A stretch of 64,000 nt of DNA. It comes from Lunularia cruciata (taxonomy: Eukaryota; Streptophyta; Marchantiopsida; Lunulariales; Lunulariaceae). The stretch is taken from assembly GCA_948567375.1 (NCBI GenBank), contig OX419762.1:10050001-10114000 (forward strand), given 5' to 3'. This document shows positions 59,278 through 64,000 of this stretch, piece by piece. The notes under the pieces are model-generated. The model was not told the DNA's origin, did no database searches, and saw nothing but the letters and a program-made list of their open reading frames with translations. Positions within the stretch are counted from its first letter, which is position 1; the number at the start of each line of letters is the position of its first letter. The position numbers and the translations under genes are program-made.

Positions 59278-59905
59278 CTACGGATCCATGATTCCTACAC
59301 CCGAGCAATGTTTAATTACTACTTCCTACTTCAATAAAAGGTTAGAATAATCACTCAGCAGGATGCACAAACTATGAGGACTACCATTGTGACCTCACAG
59401 ACTATCACTCGTTGATAATATTCCTCACCAAAATTGTGGACTACAAAATCTCCCTACAAAACATCACTTTTGGTCTAACTACATAATGGGTTTCTACTTG
59501 CATGTTGAAAGGGTAAGGATTTGGTACATTCAGATCCATAACATCATAATAGTATAAAGATTGTCAAATTCCACTCTCTATCATATACCACCACATGTAG
59601 AATCATCAGATTTGGTGAATTCATCACTCTATCCATGAATTCTGCTCCAAAGTGATAAACTAGAGAAACTCTCATTTTCTCATGTAAGATGTACATAATC
59701 TTGATGTAGAATGGATTCAAGAACGGGAAGCTAGGTGCAAGAAATTGTCCTCCCAATGCATCCATCCCCGTCCTCTCTCTAAAGCACTTCCCAAGCCTAG
59801 CAATTGCACTATGTTCTCCACCTCAAATTACTCAATTTCAGTAGCTCGTGCTCTTCCAAGAGGGATGATCCATTCTCTTGGTTAAAACATCTGCTCTAAT
59901 ACCAT

Positions 59906-60492
59906 TGTAATTATCTAAGGACAAGAGAATTGTCCAAGAGAGATACAAGAGAGAAAACATAGGTTTCACACTCAATCGTATGATGCCCCAAAGGAGCACC
60001 TTCTCTTTATTATATAGCAAAGAGGATCTTCTCAAAGGAAGCTCCCCCCTTGGATCAAATACATGGATTGGTGACCTATCAATGAGCTCCATCCTTGGAT
60101 TAGTTGTTTGGATGGGTGATATGTCAGTCCTTGTCATATCTAGTTGGTCAAATAGGTTTGACCAAAGGGAATCTTCTTGTAGGGAGGCCAAAATCACATA
60201 GATGAGGTACCATTGGAAAGCTCTTGACAAGACAAATCTTATGGGGAGAAGGCAAGCCTTTTTCTCCTTGAGGAACTAGAATTTTTCCATTTTGAGGCCT
60301 AATTTATCCGTTTAGGCCTCCAAAATTGGCTATAAAGTTTTTAGGCTATTTTTGGCTTTTGCACTATTAGTAAAAGTACTCTTTTGGTGACAACTCTATC
60401 TAATCTACCTAGCCCATTGTACACAACATCCTTCTTGATGTTACTAAGCCAATTTTCACCTCTAGATAATATGTCTAGCTGCTTGTATTACA
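59906..60492 (-). repeat. 5' LTR of element V
   Basis: 587 bases; + strand TGTAATTATCTAAGG to GCTTGTATTACA. The primer-binding site lies just left of it at 59893-59904. Confidence 0.9.
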
Positions 60493-61095
60493 CCTTCTTG
60501 GTAGTGAGAATACTTCTTGTATTGTGTCCTTAATCATAAGGAGTGATTTTCTTGAGGGTCTCCTACAGAAACTGGTAAGTGAATCACTTTTGAATTCACT
60601 TGAACCTTTTCTACCATTTCCAACACTCAATTAACTCCTTATTGCTTGGCAAAAAGAACTTGTGTGCCATAATGTTCTAAATTTTGCACATTTCTAGGTT
60701 TTGCCTTGTCTCAAGATCCACATTGCTAAAATTGCAGAAGTAGCCTAATTGCATGTAGGTGAGAGCCATTCCATCCATCTTTGTAGAATTTTTTTAGCTC
60801 TTTCACTTGTTCATTTGTAGACCTATGCAAATCCATAAAATTGTCTAATTCTTGGAAAATTTTATTTTGAAGGCTTTCTCTACTTCTTGCATTGGCAAGA
60901 CTCTATCAACTTGGAAATTCTTTACTTTTGTCAAAATTTTCAACTTACCATGATAATGTTCTCTTGACTCGTCTAGTCTAGCTTATCTAATTTGCTCTTG
61001 GAATCCATCTGGTTGTGAATTGATGTTTCTCTCACTTAGAATGTTTGAGTTCTTGATTACTTCACATTTTCCTTGATGAAATGAGCATTTTCACT
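60493..61095 (-). pseudogene. Unrecognised coding relic F, right part
   Basis: The - strand has coding-like fragments such as LPMQEVEKAFKIKFSKN and GMALTYMQLGYFCNFSNVDLETRQNLEM near 60900-60660. It probably joined 51950-54164 before V inserted. Family not recognised. Confidence 0.35.
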
Positions 61096-61408
61096 ATAAT
61101 GTTCCAAGGACAAGAGAACCTCCAAGAAAAACAAAATAAAAGAAATGCAAAGCTTCAGCCCTCAATACTCCAATTCCCCAAAGGAGTACCTTGTCTTTAG
61201 TATATAGCAAAGAGGATACACTCAAAGGAAGCTCCACCTTTGGATCTGATACATGGATTGGTGACATGTCAGCAAGCTCCACCCTTAGATTAGTTGCATT
61301 GATGGATGACATGTAAGTCCTTGTCCTATCTGGTTGGTCTAACAAGTTTGATCAAAGGGAATATTTTAAGAATCTTCTTATAAGAAGCTCAAAATAGCAT
61401 GGGTTAGT
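61096..61408 (-). mobile_element. LTR fragment of the X/V family
   Basis: Starts (TATAATGTTCCAAGGAC) at the LTR end and matches the family over about 310 bases, including CAAAGGAGTACCTT and the block before GGTTGGTC. It is cut off on the right where a Y-family LTR begins. Confidence 0.75.
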
Positions 61409-61856
61409 ACAATTAGAACTCTTGGGCCCGCAAGCCTTTTTGTTTTAGATTCTTCTATAGTCCAAGGATAGCCCATGTGAAGGAATCCTTGACTTAGTGG
61501 TTGGGTCAAGATAAGATCACATGCTAGTGAAATATACCCATGTGAATGGATATTCCTTTCTACTTTTTGACTGTACTTGACTTTTAGTCTAGTAACTTGA
61601 GTTACTCCAGTAATTAGTAACTTTGGTGCATAACTATTTCACAAGTATATAAACAAGGGGTGATGAGGTACTCATCATCCTTTCATTTGCAACTATCTCT
61701 CTTTCATTGAGTTCTCTAGTCAGCAATGTCTTGAGTCTTGGAGTGTTAGCCTTGGAGGAGTATGATGGAGTTGGGGTCTTTGCTTTCTTAGTCCATGATG
61801 CGCTACCATAGTAGCCATCAGAGGTTCATCCTGAGTGAGAGACAAGCCAGCTCACA
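61409..61856 (+). mobile_element. LTR fragment of the Y family, + orientation
   Basis: It matches the sense strand of the Y LTR from GAACTCTTGGGCCCGCAAGC to the very end (CCAGCTCACA at 61847-61856), with the TATA box AGTATATAAACAAG near 61645. The first about 240 bases of the LTR are missing, and no Y leader follows. A truncated solo LTR end. Confidence 0.8.
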
Positions 61857-63396
61857 GATCCCACAAGCAATTGTTAAATCCCACACTCCTTCATTGATAA
61901 ACTAGGATTTGTTGTCCACAACAATGGATAGGGGAATACCAAACCTTCAAATGATATTTCTTTGCAGAAATTAGATAGTGAACGCAACAGAAATTTTTAC
62001 AAAGGATTCAGTATGTCTAGTTTGTTACATAGTTTATGGCAAAAATAATATAGTGATGCTTAGTCTATCTAGATATGAGGTTAACAAATCCCACAAAGTT
62101 AAGTCCCCCATTTTTAGAATGGTTGAGCTGCCAATATAAGATGAAGGTACATCCAATATCATGATAAGGGTTGCCAACTCTTTGGCAAGCATCACACATG
62201 TGGGCATATTGGTTTGCATCTACCAAATAGAGAGGGCCACTAATATCCTACAAGATAAACCTTCCATGAAGTCAACTTACTAAAGAAGTGCTCTCTTGGT
62301 TCATCCAAGTGGCATGCTTTTAATACTATAGGAACCTCCTCTGGGCTAATGCAGGACAAAAGTACTCTATTACCTCCATTTGATAAAGATCTCCTTGCAA
62401 AATAGTAAAGGAAGTGTACACACATGAAATTTTTTGTGTTTGGCCCGTAGTAAGTCAACGGCTACACTTTTCATAGAGAATAGTGTGTGAATTTGAGTCA
62501 TCATGGATGACTATGTAGTTTTGCTATCCCACATTTAGAAAAGATGGAAGTCTATGGAATTTGTGCTAAGGGAGAAATTGGTAGTCCGGGAATATGAGAT
62601 AGGAAGTCCACATTATCATGAGACTTTCTTAGATGGTATTCCATTACAAAGAAAATGCTTGTAGGAGGAGCATACAACAAGCCAATTTTCACACACAATA
62701 AGGTTTATTAATCAAATATTTGAGGGCTTCACGGTCTACATGGAAGATGAAACTATGCTCATCAAGTAGTGTCAAAATTTTGGACAACAAATATCATCTT
62801 GAGATGCTCCCCTATTTAGTCGTCGGGTAGTTTCTCTTGGCCTAGTTGAATTACCTACTAGCATAGTAGATTGGGTGCTCCTCTTGCTCCTCATTTTACT
62901 AATCCAGAATAGTGCACATAGTAGTGTTAGAGGTGTCTAAAGAAACATGAGAAATCAACTCCCATTTTGTGTCGCCCAAATTGAGTAGTGGCAAATTTTT
63001 GCTTTAAGGTCTTGAAAGCATTTATGCATTTGCCTGTCACACAAAGTGCACTACGATGTGTAGCAGGCCCATTAATGAAGAGGCAAGCTTTGCATACATA
63101 TGAACACATTGCTTGTAGTATCCTACTCAGCCTAAGAAACTTTGTTTCTCTTTGCAATCTTTGGTAACTCTTGAATGACCTAGATCTTCCTTGGGTCCAC
63201 AAGAGACAACAAATAAGCACTTTTGTGAATTCAAAGAGATCCCTACTTGCTTAAAAATGTGCTAAACAGCTCTTAGCATGCTAATATGGTTGCTTTGGGG
63301 ATTGTGTGCACACATATTGTTGAGATATAGCTCCATATTCTTCTTTGTTGATCAAAAGAGTTCATCATATTTGAAATGTTGCAAGAGCATTCTACA
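61857..63396 (-). pseudogene. Ty3/gypsy pol relic: RT end, RNase H, integrase start
   Basis: On the - strand, from the right: the RT connection (GYYKQCVHMYAKLASSLMGLL near 63130-63070), then the RNase H start (WELISHVSLDTSNTT near 62965-62925), further RNase H in broken frames, and the integrase zinc region (LLSCISPEEVPIVLKACHLD and EHFF near 62360-62280, then HVXCLPKSWQ near 62200-62170). The lineage is distinct from X and V, and from Y as far as I can read. No LTR of its own is visible. Heavily decayed. Confidence 0.75.
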
Positions 63397-63596
63397 NNNN
63401 NNNNNNNNNNNNNNNNNNNNNNNNNNNNNNNNNNNNNNNNNNNNNNNNNNNNNNNNNNNNNNNNNNNNNNNNNNNNNNNNNNNNNNNNNNNNNNNNNNNN
63501 NNNNNNNNNNNNNNNNNNNNNNNNNNNNNNNNNNNNNNNNNNNNNNNNNNNNNNNNNNNNNNNNNNNNNNNNNNNNNNNNNNNNNNNNNNNNNNNN
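63397..63596. other. Assembly gap, 200 N
   Basis: Exactly 200 undetermined bases. The left side is a - strand gypsy relic and the right side is a + strand Y-family fragment, so the true distance is unknown. A round 200 is often a placeholder length. Confidence 0.99.
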
Positions 63597-64000
63597 ATTC
63601 CTAATCCAAACCAGCTCTAGTTGCTTCCTTAGTCAATTGTTGGACTTTGGGTTCACCTTCACTCTTGTTGCTTGACTCCTTACTCTTATGCATTGACCAT
63701 CTACTTGACAAAGGTTGTAGAATACATGGTAATTTTGGAGGACAAGAAGGCTCTCAAAGCTTTTGATGAGCTCAAGCAATCCCTTGTTGCAGGTCTAATT
63801 CTTGCTAAACTTGATTAGAGTAAGCCTTTCATCCTCTACATTGATGCTTCCAATATAGCTATAGGATGCACTCTTAGTCAATAAGACCAAGATAAGCATG
63901 ATCATCCAATAGCTTATGCTAGTAGGCGGATGGTTTCAGCAGAAAAGAACTACTCTGTCACAAAGCAAGAAGTGTTGGCAGTGATCTTTGGTCTCAAGAA
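63597..64000 (+). pseudogene. RNase H fragment of a Y-family element
   Basis: From about 63727 the + strand reads MVILEDKKALKAFDELKQSL, LILAKLD, a stop, then FILYIDASNIAIGCTLSQ, a stop, then DQDKHDHPIAYASRRMVSAEKNYSVTKQEVLAVIFGLK. It matches Y (16260-15950) almost residue for residue. The RNase H aspartate is kept here. Two in-frame stops are present, and the copy runs off the window end. Confidence 0.85.

Larger units (their letters stand above)
54165..60492 (-). mobile_element. Ty3/gypsy chromovirus V, nearly complete
   Basis: A 6328-base - strand element. LTRs: 54165-54763 (599) and 59906-60492 (587). The target duplication is CATTC on the left (54160-54164) and CCTTC on the right (60493-60497), one change. 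From the right: primer-binding site TGGTATTAGAGC (59893-59904, one mismatch), gag, protease, reverse transcriptase, RNase H, integrase, chromodomain, polypurine tract. It is closely related to X and Z but has the short LTR with a single 5' module. Dead through many stops. Useful as the uninterrupted reference for X. Confidence 0.92.

Overview
This window is nuclear DNA from a land plant. The one intact gene is a GH31 alpha-glucosidase with a secretory signal peptide and three short GT-AG introns. Nearly everything else is decayed, nested retrotransposons: Ty3/gypsy elements with the plant-type primer-binding site TGGTATCAGAGC, some carrying a chromodomain. Short introns, many decayed LTR elements and an unusual LINE family suggest a repeat-rich, perhaps non-flowering plant, but the species cannot be fixed from the sequence. 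A 200-base N run marks an assembly gap.

Layout. 1-3063: 3' ends of two R2-like LINEs and LTR fragments. 3064-6271: AT-rich DNA with no gene recognised. 6272-32420: a nested stack. An old R2-like LINE (C) was hit by a + strand gypsy element (W, 7012-29397, target duplication ATCAT). W was hit by a - strand chromovirus (X, 10830-27738, target duplication GTACC). X was hit by a - strand non-chromodomain gypsy (Y, 13668-21484) and by a deletion derivative of its own family (Z, 23793-26208, + strand). 33371-36700: the GH31 gene on the - strand, four exons, 880 residues, no lesion seen. 38850-44090: a 5' fragment (E, +) and a nearly full-length copy (D, -) of the R2-like LINE. 44900-54164 and 60493-61080: relics of unrecognised, partly coiled-coil coding sequence. 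54165-60492: a nearly complete chromovirus (V, -). 61096-64000: LTR scraps, a gypsy pol relic, the gap, and an RNase H fragment of the Y family.

The main point of interest is the LINE family. It has an N-terminal C2H2 zinc finger, one reverse transcriptase, and a C-terminal CCHC plus restriction-like endonuclease, which is the R2-type architecture. Its 3' terminus is a fixed sequence, not poly(A). Plant LINEs are usually L1 or RTE types with an apurinic endonuclease. At least five copies of different age lie in this window. All coding copies of mobile elements here are broken; the GH31 gene is the only clearly functional locus.
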